From NCBI RefSeq assembly GCF_000422805.1, contig NZ_KE383925.1, positions 159,234 through 223,233 of the forward strand: a stretch of 64,000 nucleotides of DNA, in the 5' to 3' direction. The stretch is from Nocardioides halotolerans DSM 19273. Lineage in GTDB: Bacteria > Actinomycetota > Actinomycetes > Propionibacteriales > Nocardioidaceae. The notes beneath the pieces were generated by a model that did no database searches, was not told the origin of the DNA, and saw only the letters and a list, made by a program, of their open reading frames with translations. Of the stretch, positions 1-11,777 are shown piece by piece. The first letter of the stretch is position 1. Every line of letters starts with the position of its first letter. The position numbers and the translations under genes are program-made.

Positions 1-181
1 TCGCTGCGCTCGGAACTACCGGGTCGCTGCGCTCCCACGCTCCCATTGCGCTGCCTGATACCCCGCGAGCTTCGGCCACCCATCCGGGGACGACTGCTCG
101 CTGCGCTACCGGTCGCTTCGCTCCCACGGGTCCGATCGCGCTTCACGCCCGGTGTCGGCGGGCTCTGGTTGAGTTTGGTGC
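1..181. other. Non-coding edge sequence
   Basis: No convincing gene is seen here. The stretch contains several degenerate copies of a short word like TCGCTGCGCTC with changing spacing, so it is low-complexity and probably intergenic. I see no tRNA or terminator with confidence. The neighbour upstream lies outside the window. Confidence 0.4.
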
Positions 182-1375
182 GTGCCTGACTCCCTGAGCC
201 GCGCCCAGGCGCGCCGGATCGCGTTGGCCGCCCAGGGGTTCCTCGATCCTCGGCATGCGACGCCGACGATGCGGACGTTCGGGCGCACGCTGCAGCGCAC
301 CGGCGTGCTGCAGGTCGACTCGGTCAACGTGCTGCAGCGGGCGCACTACATGCCGCTGTTCTCCCGGATGGGTCCCTACGACCCGGCGCTGCTGACCCGG
401 GCGGCGGAGAAGGCGCCGCGGCGGCTGGTCGAGTACTGGGCGCACGTCCAGGCGCTGATGCCGGTCGAGCTCTGGCCGGTGATGCAGCACCGGATGGACT
501 ACTACCGCGCCCAGCGCGGCAAGTGGTGGCAGGACGTCGACGACGACCTCGCCCAGCGGCTGCTCGCCGAGGTCTCCGCCCGCGGGCCGAGCACCGCGCG
601 CGAGCTCGACGACGGCGCACCGCGCGACAAGCAGCACTGGGGGTGGAACTGGTCGGAGGCCAAGAAGGCCCTCGACTTCCTCTACATGTGCGGCGACCTG
701 GCCGTGGCGGGCCGCAACGGCCAGTTCGAGGTCGTCTACGACGTCCCCGAGCGGGTGATCCCGGCCGGCGTGCTGGCGCTGCCGACCCCGACCCCCGCCG
801 AGGCCGACCTCGAGCTGGTGCGCCGGGCCGCCGCCTCGCACGGCGTCGCGACCCTGCGCTGCCTGGCCGACTACTACCGGATGAAGACCGAGCAGGTGAG
901 GCCCGCCGTCGACGTCCTGGTCGAGGAGGGCGTGCTCGAGCCGGTCACGATCGAGGGCTGGAGCCGCCCGGCCTACCTCCACCGCGACGCGCGCCGGCCG
1001 CGCAAGGTGGAGGCGCGGGCCTTCCTGAGCCCCTTCGATCCCGTGGTGTGGCTGCGCGAGCGCACCGAGAGGCTCTTCGACTTCCACTACCGGATCGAGA
1101 TCTACACCCCCGCGCACAAGCGCGTGCACGGCTACTACGTGCTGCCGTTCCTGCTGCGCGACGAGATCGTGGCGCGGCTCGACCTCAAGGCCGACCGCAA
1201 GGAGGGCCTGCTGCTGGTGAGGTCCGCGTGGGCCGAGGACGGCGCGCCGGACGACACCGCCGAGGAGCTCGCCGCGGAGCTCGGGGTCCTGGCGGGCTGG
1301 CTCGGGCTCGACTCGGTCGTGGTCGAGCATCGGGGCGACCTGGCGCCGCAGGTGGCCGTGGCCCTCGCGCGCTGA
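182..1375 (+). CDS. AlkX/YcaQ-type winged-helix DNA glycosylase
   Basis: This 397-residue protein belongs to the HTH_42 (DUF1006) winged-helix family, whose studied members AlkX/YcaQ and AlkZ are DNA glycosylases that unhook bulky or interstrand-crosslinked purine adducts. The catalytic tripeptide of the AlkX/YcaQ branch, Gln-hydrophobic-Asp, is visible as Q44-V45-D46 in GVLQVDSVNV; the AlkZ branch would carry Gln at the third position. The motif is followed by a conserved RAHYMPLFSRMG stretch and a C-terminal region with SPFDPVVW and YVLPFLL. The GTG start at 182 is chosen because the protein then begins right before the first helix. It is monocistronic and reads towards secA. Cytosolic DNA-repair role is inferred from family knowledge. 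Confidence 0.8.
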   Translation: MPDSLSRAQARRIALAAQGFLDPRHATPTMRTFGRTLQRTGVLQVDSVNVLQRAHYMPLFSRMGPYDPALLTRAAEKAPRRLVEYWAHVQALMPVELWPVMQHRMDYYRAQRGKWWQDVDDDLAQRLLAEVSARGPSTARELDDGAPRDKQHWGWNWSEAKKALDFLYMCGDLAVAGRNGQFEVVYDVPERVIPAGVLALPTPTPAEADLELVRRAAASHGVATLRCLADYYRMKTEQVRPAVDVLVEEGVLEPVTIEGWSRPAYLHRDARRPRKVEARAFLSPFDPVVWLRERTERLFDFHYRIEIYTPAHKRVHGYYVLPFLLRDEIVARLDLKADRKEGLLLVRSAWAEDGAPDDTAEELAAELGVLAGWLGLDSVVVEHRGDLAPQVAVALAR

Positions 1376-1511
1376 CGGGGCCCCGTCCCGCCGAGGAACG
1401 CTCGCGACCCGTCGCCCGTTACGATGAACGAGGCGCTCCAGCGCCCCTGTGCGCGCCGTCCGCGCCCGCGCTCCACGACGCATAGCCACCGACTTCAGGA
1501 GTCACCGCACC

Positions 1512-4421
<2,910 letters not shown>

Positions 4422-4525
4422 CAGGTCCGGGTTCCGTTGCCGCGCGTAGACCGTTCCGTGTCCTTCTCGTGACCAAGGGAAACTAGCCTCCGGGTCTCAG
4501 GCAGTGCGGACGGAGGGCGGCTTCT

Positions 4526-7500
4526 GTGTGGAGCAGGATCCGCCATCGCCGCTTCCAGGCGCTCTCGCTCCTGTCGCTGGCCGCGCTGCTGACGACCTGC
4601 CTGTGCCTCGGCCCGCTCTACCAGCGCGCCATGGAGCAGGGTCTGGCCGGCTCGGTGCTCACGCAGGCGACGCCTGAGCAGACATCGGTCCGGCTCGACT
4701 CCAGCGACCTCTCCGCCGAGGAGCTGGAGCGCCTCTTCCCGGCCCGGCTCGACCCCTACTTCTCCGACCCCGACGTCTCGCTCGCCGCGCCGGTCAAGGT
4801 CGTGCTCCCCGACGGCTCCTTCAGCGTCGTCACCCGCCTCTACGCGGCCGACGGCGCGTGCGAGCGCCTCGAGGTCGCGAGCGGGCGCTGCCCGACCGGC
4901 TCGGGGGAGGTGATGGTGAGCACGGCCGACATCGAGACCAACGGCTGGACGGTCGGCAGCCAGGTCGACGTCACCGAGCGTGTCGACCCGAACGTGTCCG
5001 ACGAGGTCGCCAGCGGCACCGTGACCGTGGTCGGCGTCTACGAGGTGCCGCCGGCCGACGGCGACTGGCTCGACGCACCGCTCACCGGCCGGGCCGGCAC
5101 GGTGGTCCCCGAGGTCGGCACCGCCACCGACGACTGGGTCACCGCCCCCGACAGCCTGACGGCAGCCGACGCACCCGCGCAGTGGCACAAGATCACGAGC
5201 TCGACGCTGTGGACGCTCGACCTCGACGCGGTCGACCACGACAGCCTGCTGGTGATCGGACCGATCGTCGACGAGCTGCGCCAGGAGGCGCTGCAGGGGA
5301 ACAGCGCCGCCGTGCTGCTGCTCACCGATCTGCCGGGGCTCAGCGAGCGCGTCGCGTCCGGCAGCGAGCAGGGCCGCACGACGGTGGTCGTCCTGATCTC
5401 CCAGCTCCTCGTCCTGGTGTCGGTGGTGCTCTGGATGGTCCTCGTCGGCGCCACCGACGACCGCCGGGCCGAGCTGGCTCTCGCCCGGCTCCGCGGTCGG
5501 GGCCGGAGGGGCGCCGCGGCGTACCTCCTCTCGGAGCTGTTGCCGCTGACCCTGGGCGGCGTCGCCGTCGGGGTGCTCGTCTCGCCGTTCGTGATGGCCC
5601 TGGTGGCCAAGATCGTCTTCCCGGTGCCGGTGCCCATCGAGGTGACCGGAGGCTTCGTGCTCGCCGCCCTGGCCGCGGTGGCGGCGGTGCTCGCGGTGGT
5701 GCTCCTCGCGGCTCGCCGCGCCGTGCGCGAGCCGGTCGACTCGCTGCTGCGCGCCGTCCCGGCCCGGCACACGGCGACCGGCACCGGCGTCATCGAGATC
5801 GCGACGATCGTCTTCTCTCTCACCGCCGTCGCCGCGCTGGTCAGCGGCCGGCTGGAGGGGCCGCTCGCCACCCTGGCGCCCAGCCTGCTCGCCGTCGCCG
5901 CCGGGCTGCTCCTCGGCCGGGCGCTGGGTCCGGTCACGCGGTTCGTCTCGGTCCGGCTGATGCGCGGCGGACGCGCGGTTGCTGCGGCCGGCATCGTCAA
6001 CGCCGTCCGCCGCCCGGCCGCGCGCCGGGTGCTGGCCATGGTGGTCGTGGCCACCGCCCTGCTCGGGTTCTGCGTCGACGCCCTGGTGACCGGCCAGCAC
6101 AACCGGCAGAACGCCGCCGAGCAGCTCAACGGCGCGCCGTACTCCCTCAGCCTCCAGCGGCCGGCCCGGCCGGCCGACGTGGTCGCCGCGCTGAGAGCCG
6201 TCGACCCGGACCACCGGCACCTGACGCCCGTGGTGACCACCACCGGCAACGGGTCGCTGACCGCGCCCACCGTGGCGGTGGATCCCCGCGCGTTCCCGCG
6301 GGTGGCGTTCTTCCCCCTGTCGAGCGCCGAGCGCGGCGACTGGGACGCGATCCTGGCCCCGGGGGTCGACCCGCTGGTCCTGACCGGGACGACCCTCGAG
6401 GGCACGGTCGCCTCCCACGAGGTGCGGCTGCGCGGCCCCGCCCGCAAGCGGGTCGACGACCTGGTGGTCAGCCTCCAGGTGCTCACGAGCGACGTCACGA
6501 CCGAGCTGGTCGACCTCTCGCTCATCCCGCTCGCGGACGGCACGACCGCCTTCAGTACCGGGCTGCCGTGCGCCGAGGCCTGCACCGTGACCGGCATCGG
6601 CGTGCGGGCTCCGATCGGCAGCGAGGTCAGCGGCACCGTCGTGCTGCGCGACCTGACCGCCGACGGGTCGCCGTTCTCGCTGGGGCCGGTGACGGCCTGG
6701 CGGCGCGTGTCCGACGACCTGGGGTCCTCGGTCGTCCCCGCCGCCGACCCGGAGGGCAACCTCGGCGTCCTGGTCTCCTCGGAGGCCGCGACGCCACCGG
6801 TGATGCTCAGCGCGTGGGTGCCCTCGCCGGTCCCCGCCCTCGTCACCGGCCGCGAGAAGGGCGTGTTCGCGGCCCCCGCGCCCGAGGGGCAGATCGACCT
6901 CCAGGCGGTCGGCACCCTCGACCGCGTGCCGGGCTCGTCGCTCGGCAGCCGGGTCGTGGACCTCGACGGTGTGCTGCGCCGTCCGGAGGCCGGCGACGGC
7001 AACTATGCGGTCGAGGTCTGGTCGGACGACGCGCGGGTCCTCGCGCGGGCCGAGACCGAGCTTCGGAAGCGCGGCATCCTCCCGGCGCAGCTGACGACCG
7101 TCGACGACGTCCGGTCCGAGCTCGACGCCTCGCCGGCCGCGTGGAGCCTCGCGCTGTCGGTGCTCGTGGGCGGCGCCTCGGTGCTGGTCGCGATGCTGGT
7201 GATGCTCGTGGCCACCGCGACGACCTGGCGCGCGAGGGCCAACGACCTCGCGGCGCTGCGGATGGCCGGCCTGCCGAGCCCGTCGCTGCGCCGGCTCGAG
7301 CTGCTGGGCCAGCTGCCGGTGATCCTGGTCGGTGCGCTGGTCGGGAGCGCCTGCGGCGTCGTCGCCGCGGTGCTCGCCCTGCCCGAGGTGCGTCAGTTCA
7401 CCGACCCGCCCGCGGTGGACACCACCGACTTCGCGACGCCGTGGGTCGCGGTGCTGGTCGCGTGCGGCGTCGGCCTGGTGCTGCTCGCGGGCCTGGTGGT

Positions 7501-7558
7501 CGTCACGTCACGCTGGACCGCGCGCCGCGCGCGGCTGGGCCGGATGCGGGAGGTCTGA
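4526..7558 (+). CDS. FtsX-like ABC transporter permease
   Basis: The 1010-residue protein has an N-terminal membrane anchor (about residues 12-33), a large extracytoplasmic domain, a cluster of membrane segments around residues 285-520, a second large extracytoplasmic domain and three C-terminal membrane segments ending near residue 1000. This duplicated FtsX layout is typical of MacB/LolCE-type permeases that move substrates from the outer face of the membrane by mechanotransmission rather than classical transport. GTG 4526 follows a GGAGG-like site. Two ATPase genes follow directly (6-bp gap, then a 4-bp overlap), so the three form one operon. The exported substrate is unknown; lipoprotein or antimicrobial peptide handling are only possibilities. 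Confidence 0.85.
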   Translation: MWSRIRHRRFQALSLLSLAALLTTCLCLGPLYQRAMEQGLAGSVLTQATPEQTSVRLDSSDLSAEELERLFPARLDPYFSDPDVSLAAPVKVVLPDGSFSVVTRLYAADGACERLEVASGRCPTGSGEVMVSTADIETNGWTVGSQVDVTERVDPNVSDEVASGTVTVVGVYEVPPADGDWLDAPLTGRAGTVVPEVGTATDDWVTAPDSLTAADAPAQWHKITSSTLWTLDLDAVDHDSLLVIGPIVDELRQEALQGNSAAVLLLTDLPGLSERVASGSEQGRTTVVVLISQLLVLVSVVLWMVLVGATDDRRAELALARLRGRGRRGAAAYLLSELLPLTLGGVAVGVLVSPFVMALVAKIVFPVPVPIEVTGGFVLAALAAVAAVLAVVLLAARRAVREPVDSLLRAVPARHTATGTGVIEIATIVFSLTAVAALVSGRLEGPLATLAPSLLAVAAGLLLGRALGPVTRFVSVRLMRGGRAVAAAGIVNAVRRPAARRVLAMVVVATALLGFCVDALVTGQHNRQNAAEQLNGAPYSLSLQRPARPADVVAALRAVDPDHRHLTPVVTTTGNGSLTAPTVAVDPRAFPRVAFFPLSSAERGDWDAILAPGVDPLVLTGTTLEGTVASHEVRLRGPARKRVDDLVVSLQVLTSDVTTELVDLSLIPLADGTTAFSTGLPCAEACTVTGIGVRAPIGSEVSGTVVLRDLTADGSPFSLGPVTAWRRVSDDLGSSVVPAADPEGNLGVLVSSEAATPPVMLSAWVPSPVPALVTGREKGVFAAPAPEGQIDLQAVGTLDRVPGSSLGSRVVDLDGVLRRPEAGDGNYAVEVWSDDARVLARAETELRKRGILPAQLTTVDDVRSELDASPAAWSLALSVLVGGASVLVAMLVMLVATATTWRARANDLAALRMAGLPSPSLRRLELLGQLPVILVGALVGSACGVVAAVLALPEVRQFTDPPAVDTTDFATPWVAVLVACGVGLVLLAGLVVVTSRWTARRARLGRMREV

Positions 7559-7563
7559 CCGAC

Positions 7564-8442
7564 GTGACCACCGAGCTCATCCTCGCCCCGAGCGCCACCG
7601 CACCGCGCGGCCTGGCGGTGCACACCCGCGGGCTGGTGCACGTCTACCGCGGCGAGGGCCGCGACGTCGCGGCGCTGGCCGGCGTCGACCTCAGCGTGCG
7701 CGCCGGGGAGATGATCGGCCTGCTCGGCCCCTCGGGCGCCGGCAAGTCGACGCTGCTCTCGCTGCTCGCCGGGCTGTTCCGTCCGACGGCCGGCACCGTG
7801 GTGGTCGGCGACCTCGACCTCACGAAGGCGACGGCGAGCGAGCTCGACACCCTCCACGCCACCGACGTCTCGCTCATGCTGCAGGGCGCCGCGCGCAACG
7901 TGCTGCCCTTCCTCACCGCCGCCCAGAACATCGAGTTCGCCCAGGTCGCCGCCCAGCGCGCCGAGCGCGCGGGCGACCTCCCGGGCACGCCGACCCTGCT
8001 CGGGATGGTCGGGCTGAGCGACCTCGGCGACGAGCCCCTCGACCGACTCACCCCGGGTCAGCTGCAGCTGGCCACGCTGGCCGTCGTGCTCTCGACGCGG
8101 CCGGGCCTGCTGCTCGCCGACGAGCCGACCAGCCGCCTCGACCACGAGGCGCGCGACCGGGTGCTGGCGGCCCTCGCCCGGGTCAACCGCGAGCTCGGCA
8201 CCACCGTCGTGGTCGTCACGCACGACCGTGACGTCGCCCGCTGGATGCCGCGTACGGTCACCATCCGCGACGGCCGGATCGGGGGAGAGGGCCGCTCGGG
8301 CGAGGAGTACGCCGTGGTCACCGCCGACGGGTTCCTGCCCCTGCCCGCACACGCCCTCGAGGTGCTGCCGCCCGGCACGCTGGTGCGCCTCGAGCTCGAG
8401 GACGGCGAGTACCGCCTCCGCGTCGAGAGGGACCAGTCGTGA
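7564..8442 (+). CDS. ABC transporter ATPase with degenerate signature motif
   Basis: This 292-residue nucleotide-binding protein carries Walker A (GPSGAGKST), Walker B (LLLADEPTS) and the switch histidine (VVTHD). The ABC signature is altered: LTPGQLQLA replaces the consensus LSGGQ near residue 161-165. A C-terminal extension of about 50 residues ends in VERDQS. The gene starts at GTG 7564, six bases after the FtsX-type permease, and its stop overlaps the start of the next ATPase gene by 4 bp. The pairing of a degenerate and a canonical subunit suggests an asymmetric heterodimer with one strongly active ATP site. Confidence 0.85.
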   Translation: MTTELILAPSATAPRGLAVHTRGLVHVYRGEGRDVAALAGVDLSVRAGEMIGLLGPSGAGKSTLLSLLAGLFRPTAGTVVVGDLDLTKATASELDTLHATDVSLMLQGAARNVLPFLTAAQNIEFAQVAAQRAERAGDLPGTPTLLGMVGLSDLGDEPLDRLTPGQLQLATLAVVLSTRPGLLLADEPTSRLDHEARDRVLAALARVNRELGTTVVVVTHDRDVARWMPRTVTIRDGRIGGEGRSGEEYAVVTADGFLPLPAHALEVLPPGTLVRLELEDGEYRLRVERDQS

Positions 8443-9095
8443 CCCGGCTCGACCTGGCCGACGTCGACGTGCGCTACGGCGGGCTGCTGGCGATCGCGCC
8501 GCTCTCGCTCACCGTGCCGGGCGGGAAGCTGCTCGCGGTGACCGGTCCGTCCGGAGCCGGCAAGACGACGCTTTTGTGGCTCATGGCCGGTGCCCTCGAG
8601 CCCGACCGCGGCACGGTCGAGGTCGACGGCGTGCCTGTCGGCGGTCGCCCCGAGGCCGCGGCGCGGGGCATCGTGCTGGTGCCGCAGGGCAACGGGCTCG
8701 CGGCCGTCCTGACGGCGTACGAGAACATCGTCGTGCCCCTCCTCGACGGCGGCGTGCCCTCGCGCGAGGCAGACGACCGGGCGCGGCAGGCGCTCGAGGA
8801 GGTCGGGCTCGAGGAGTGGGCCGGGCACCTGGTCGAGGAGCTGTCCGGCGGGCAGCAGCAGCGGGTCGCCGTGGCCCGCGCGCTGGCCGCCCGCGCGTCG
8901 GTGCTGCTGGCCGACGAACCCACCAGCGACCTCGACGGCCGCAACCGCGAGGTGGTGCTGCACGCGCTGCGCGCTGCGGCCGACCGCGGAGCGGTCGTGG
9001 TGCTGGCGACCCACGACCCGGAGGCGGCCGCTGCGGCCGACGGTGAGCTCGCGCTGGATGCGGGCGAGGCGACGTGGGTGCGGAGTTTCGCCTAG
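8439..9095 (+). CDS. ABC transporter ATPase
   Basis: This 218-residue protein is a canonical MacB/LolD-sized nucleotide-binding subunit: Walker A GPSGAGKTT, Q-loop VPQGN, signature LSGGQQQRVAVARAL, Walker B VLLADEPTS and switch THD are all intact. It overlaps the preceding ATPase gene by 4 bp (GTGA), which implies translational coupling. It is the last gene of the three-gene exporter operon; the next gene is convergent. It probably pairs with the preceding, signature-degenerate ATPase on the single large permease. Confidence 0.88.
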   Translation: MTRLDLADVDVRYGGLLAIAPLSLTVPGGKLLAVTGPSGAGKTTLLWLMAGALEPDRGTVEVDGVPVGGRPEAAARGIVLVPQGNGLAAVLTAYENIVVPLLDGGVPSREADDRARQALEEVGLEEWAGHLVEELSGGQQQRVAVARALAARASVLLADEPTSDLDGRNREVVLHALRAAADRGAVVVLATHDPEAAAAADGELALDAGEATWVRSFA

Positions 9096-9207
9096 CGCCC
9101 GCAGTCCGCTCGTTCCTCGCGGCCTGCTGCTGGGGTGCCTTCGCTGCGGAGTGTCTCGACACGCCCGTCGCGGCTTCGCAAGGTCAGCCGCGGGGCTCGC
9201 TCGACCC

Positions 9208-9251
9208 GTGACCGATTTCCGCCTGCTCCTTCGTCGCAGGCTGACGGTCAC
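9208..9251. terminator. Hairpin between convergent genes
   Basis: Outer arms GTGACCG (9208-9214) and CGGTCAC (9245-9251) are perfect complements, and an inner pair GCCTGC/GCAGGC can extend the stem. It lies between the ATPase gene end (9095) and the convergent gene end at 9260, the place for a bidirectional terminator. There is no T-tract, as usual in high-GC actinobacteria. The rest of 9096-9259 is non-coding and includes a GTGTC-TC-GACAC mini-palindrome near 9150. Confidence 0.45.
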
Positions 9252-9259
9252 GCTGCGGT

Positions 9260-9772
9260 TCAGGCAAAGTCCATGGCGGTGCAGAGCCACCGCTCGTCGC
9301 GGTTCTCGAAGCGCAGCGCCAGCGCACGTGACCGGGCGCCGTAGCGCACCCGGGCGCTCGCCTCGGCGACCGTGGGGCTGACGAAGCTGGCGTGCACGCT
9401 CTCCACGTGCGGGCGCACCGGCTGGACGCGGCCGGTGCCGGGGAGGTGGCCGCCGGCGCGGGCCACGAGGAGCGCGCGGCGGTGCAGGTCGGCGTAGACC
9501 GACCCAGTCGTCCACCGCAGCAGCTGGCTCGCGGGCCGGTCGCCGCCGACGATCTCGACGCTCGCCTGCACGAAGCGGTGCACCCACACCTCCAGCCGGT
9601 CCCGCTGGTGGGGCTCGATCGGCACGACGTCGGCCACGGCGCGCGACCCGGTCGGCCCCGGGAGGACCGGCGGCGCGTGCCGGGGGCTGAGGTCGAGGGC
9701 GAGGGTGCCCTGCACCGAGGCCACGGGCACGCGGATCGGCGTGACGGACGCGTGTCGCTGGCTGCTGGTCAT
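9260..9772 (-). CDS. Rv3235-like (DUF6459) protein
   Basis: The 170-residue protein starts MTSSQRHASV; the upstream part of the open frame is arginine-rich shadow sequence and is rejected. A proline-rich N-terminal third is followed by a compact domain with a VHRFVQASVEIVGGDRPASQLLRW stretch and a C-terminal FENRDERWLCTAMDFA-type ending, the pattern of the Rv3235 family found near secA in several actinobacteria. The biochemical role is unknown. It overlaps the upstream LysM gene by 4 bp (ATGA), so the two are probably co-translated, hinting at an envelope-linked function. Confidence 0.65.
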   Translation of the reverse strand: MTSSQRHASVTPIRVPVASVQGTLALDLSPRHAPPVLPGPTGSRAVADVVPIEPHQRDRLEVWVHRFVQASVEIVGGDRPASQLLRWTTGSVYADLHRRALLVARAGGHLPGTGRVQPVRPHVESVHASFVSPTVAEASARVRYGARSRALALRFENRDERWLCTAMDFA

Positions 9773-10380
9773 GTCGTCTCCCTCGTGAGCACGAGGACCT
9801 GTCCGGGGCGGATCAGGTCGGGATCGGGTCCGATGACGCCGCGGTTGCGGCGGTAGATCGCGTGCCAGCCGGCGGTCACCTGCCGCGCGCTGGCCGGCTC
9901 GGGCAGCCGTCGCTCCGCGAGCGACCAGAGCGTGTCGCCGGGGCGGACGACGACGCTGTGGCCGCGGGGGTGCCCGGGGCCCTCGGCGCGCTGGGGGAGC
10001 GGCAGCCCCGAGAGCGGGTCCGGGGGCGGGTCGCCGTGGCCGGCCAGGGCGGGCCCGCCGAGGGAGCCCGCGAGTGCCACCCCGCACGCGACCACGACCA
10101 GCCGGCGCACGCCGTGGCCGGGGGCGCACCTCGCCCCGCGCCAGGCATCACCCACGCCGGCCATGGCCTGCAGCCACGCCCAGCCCACGGCCAGGACCAG
10201 CGCCCCCAGGCACAGCCGGACCAGGCCGGCATCGGGGCCGGCATCCGGGGTGGCACCCGCCGTGGCCGGCTGCCCGGCCGCGAGCATCCGGACCAGCACC
10301 GCGGCCGCCCCCCACAGGGCCGCGGTGAGGCCGGTGGCCACGGCCAGGCAGCGCGGCCTGCTGGCCGCCACGACGTTCAT
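9769..10380 (-). CDS. LysM-domain membrane protein
   Basis: The 203-residue protein begins MNVVAASRPRC at ATG 10380. It has about three hydrophobic segments in its first 125 residues, a proline-rich linker, and one C-terminal LysM domain whose core is VVVRPGDTLWSLAERRL, with the second half GWHAIYRRNRGVIGPDPDLI and RPGQVLVL. LysM domains bind the glycan backbone of peptidoglycan, so the domain is expected outside the membrane. No catalytic domain is seen, so it is probably a structural or targeting protein. It is the first gene of a two-gene operon with the Rv3235-like gene. Confidence 0.75.
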   Translation of the reverse strand: MNVVAASRPRCLAVATGLTAALWGAAAVLVRMLAAGQPATAGATPDAGPDAGLVRLCLGALVLAVGWAWLQAMAGVGDAWRGARCAPGHGVRRLVVVACGVALAGSLGGPALAGHGDPPPDPLSGLPLPQRAEGPGHPRGHSVVVRPGDTLWSLAERRLPEPASARQVTAGWHAIYRRNRGVIGPDPDLIRPGQVLVLTRETT

Positions 10381-10488
10381 CCCGAGAGTTTCCTTGTATT
10401 TGCTTCTGTTTGCCTCAGTCAACGCTCGTTGACGCGAAGCGTCAAGGGAGTCTCCACAAGCACGGCGGGCACGTGGCAGGGTCGGGCC

Positions 10489-11025
10489 ATGTCGTGGGAG
10501 GAGGAGCTGTTCGCCTACCTCGACGACCTCGAGGGCCAGGCCTCCGCGCTGTACGCCGCCGAGCGGGCGCCCGAGCTCGCGGACCGCAGCCGCGAGGAGT
10601 ACCGCTCGGTGACCCTGGCGGGCCGGCTGATGGCCACGGTCGAGCACGACGTGACGCTCGACGTCCTCGGTGTCGGGCCGGTGACGGGACGCGTGGCCCG
10701 CGTCGCGTCCGGCTGGTGCCTGGTGGGCGGCGCGGGCCAGGACTGGGTGGTCGGGCTGGACGCGGTGGCCGGCGTGCACGGTGCCTCCGAGCGTGCGGTG
10801 CCGGAGGTCGCCTGGCCGGCCTCGGCCCGGCTCGGCCTGGGTGCGGCCCTCCGCCGCCTCGCTGACTCGGGCGAGCCGTGCTCGGTGCACCGCACCGACG
10901 GCCGCCGCCACGACGGCACGCTCGCGCGCGTCGGCGCTGACTTCGTCGAGCTGGCGTCCGGCACCGGTGGCCGGCTGGTCCTCGTCGCGCTCGCGCACGT
11001 CTCCGCCGTCCAGTCGCGGGGCTGA
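10489..11025 (+). CDS. Hypothetical actinobacterial protein (LSm-like?)
   Basis: The 178-residue protein begins MSWEEELFAYLDDLEGQASALY. It shows a charged N-terminal helix followed by two beta-rich segments with similar content: one around LAGRLMATVEHDVTLDVLGVGPVTGRV and one around CSVHRTDGRRHDGTLARVGADFVELA. This doublet resembles a duplicated small beta-barrel (LSm/SH3-like), which is my inference. Homologues in related genera are usually left as hypothetical or loosely called Fis-family regulators; I see no helix-turn-helix to support that. The next gene starts 2 bp downstream, so they may be co-transcribed. Confidence 0.6.
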   Translation: MSWEEELFAYLDDLEGQASALYAAERAPELADRSREEYRSVTLAGRLMATVEHDVTLDVLGVGPVTGRVARVASGWCLVGGAGQDWVVGLDAVAGVHGASERAVPEVAWPASARLGLGAALRRLADSGEPCSVHRTDGRRHDGTLARVGADFVELASGTGGRLVLVALAHVSAVQSRG

Positions 11026-11026
11026 C

Positions 11027-11746
11027 GTGCGGCCGTCGATCGTCGGGCTGGCCGCGGCCCTGCTGCTGCCGCTGCTGGTGCCCTCGTCGGTGGCAGCGGG
11101 CAGGCCTCCGTCGCCGTACACCGCGCGCGTGCTGACCCCGGGCGCGGAGCGCTACGTCGCGCGGGCCTCGGCCGATGGCGAGGTGACGGTGCGGGCGCGG
11201 CCGCCGCTGGGCGAGGTGCCGCGCGACTGGAACCGGCGCGAGATCCTCCACCGTCCCGGAGACCGGCCCACACTGGACCAGACCGTCTGCGCGACGTGGA
11301 CCGGGCAGTCGCGTCACCAGGACCAGGAAGGCCTGGCCGTGCGCGTCGTGGTCGGGCCGGGCGACCGCACGCGCGCGGTCACGCTGACGAAGAACACCTT
11401 CGGCACGTTCGTCTGGGTCTTCAACGTGCTCACCTGGGACAGCCGGCGTCTGGCGCAGCCGTGGCGTGAGGTCGGCCAGTTCAACCTGGGGCCGGTCGTC
11501 ACCTCGGACCTGAAGCTGCTGCGGTTCCCGTGGCGGGTCTGCCTGCGCGCCTCCGGTCCGCGGATCACGTTCAAGGTCTGGGTCCCGCGCCGCGAGCCGG
11601 AGCCGCCGTGGACCGACCGCGTCCACACCCGCACCGCGACGGTGTCGCACCGCTTCCAGCGCCCCGGCGTCCCGGGCTGGTACGTCGGGCACCTGAGGCC
11701 CGGCGACCACGTCACCTACGCCGGCCTGACCGCGTCGTCGCCCTGA
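11027..11746 (+). CDS. Secreted protein of unknown function
   Basis: The 239-residue protein starts at GTG 11027 with RPSIVGLAAALLLPLLVPSSVAA, a clear Sec signal peptide with cleavage likely near residue 24. The mature part is beta-rich and tryptophan-rich (WNRREIL, TWTGQSRHQDQEGLAVR, FGTFVWVFNVLTW, FKVWVPRREPEPPW) and has two cysteines (in TVCATW and WRVCLRA) that could form a disulfide. I do not recognise the family. It follows the preceding gene by one base. Confidence 0.65.
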   Translation: MRPSIVGLAAALLLPLLVPSSVAAGRPPSPYTARVLTPGAERYVARASADGEVTVRARPPLGEVPRDWNRREILHRPGDRPTLDQTVCATWTGQSRHQDQEGLAVRVVVGPGDRTRAVTLTKNTFGTFVWVFNVLTWDSRRLAQPWREVGQFNLGPVVTSDLKLLRFPWRVCLRASGPRITFKVWVPRREPEPPWTDRVHTRTATVSHRFQRPGVPGWYVGHLRPGDHVTYAGLTASSP

Positions 11747-11777
11747 ACCGCACCGCCCGTGCCCTAGGGTGCGCGGC

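Noticed and set aside
1..181. tRNA gene at the window edge
   Set aside because: No cloverleaf arms or T-loop consensus could be found in the repeats of TCGCTGCGCTC-like words.
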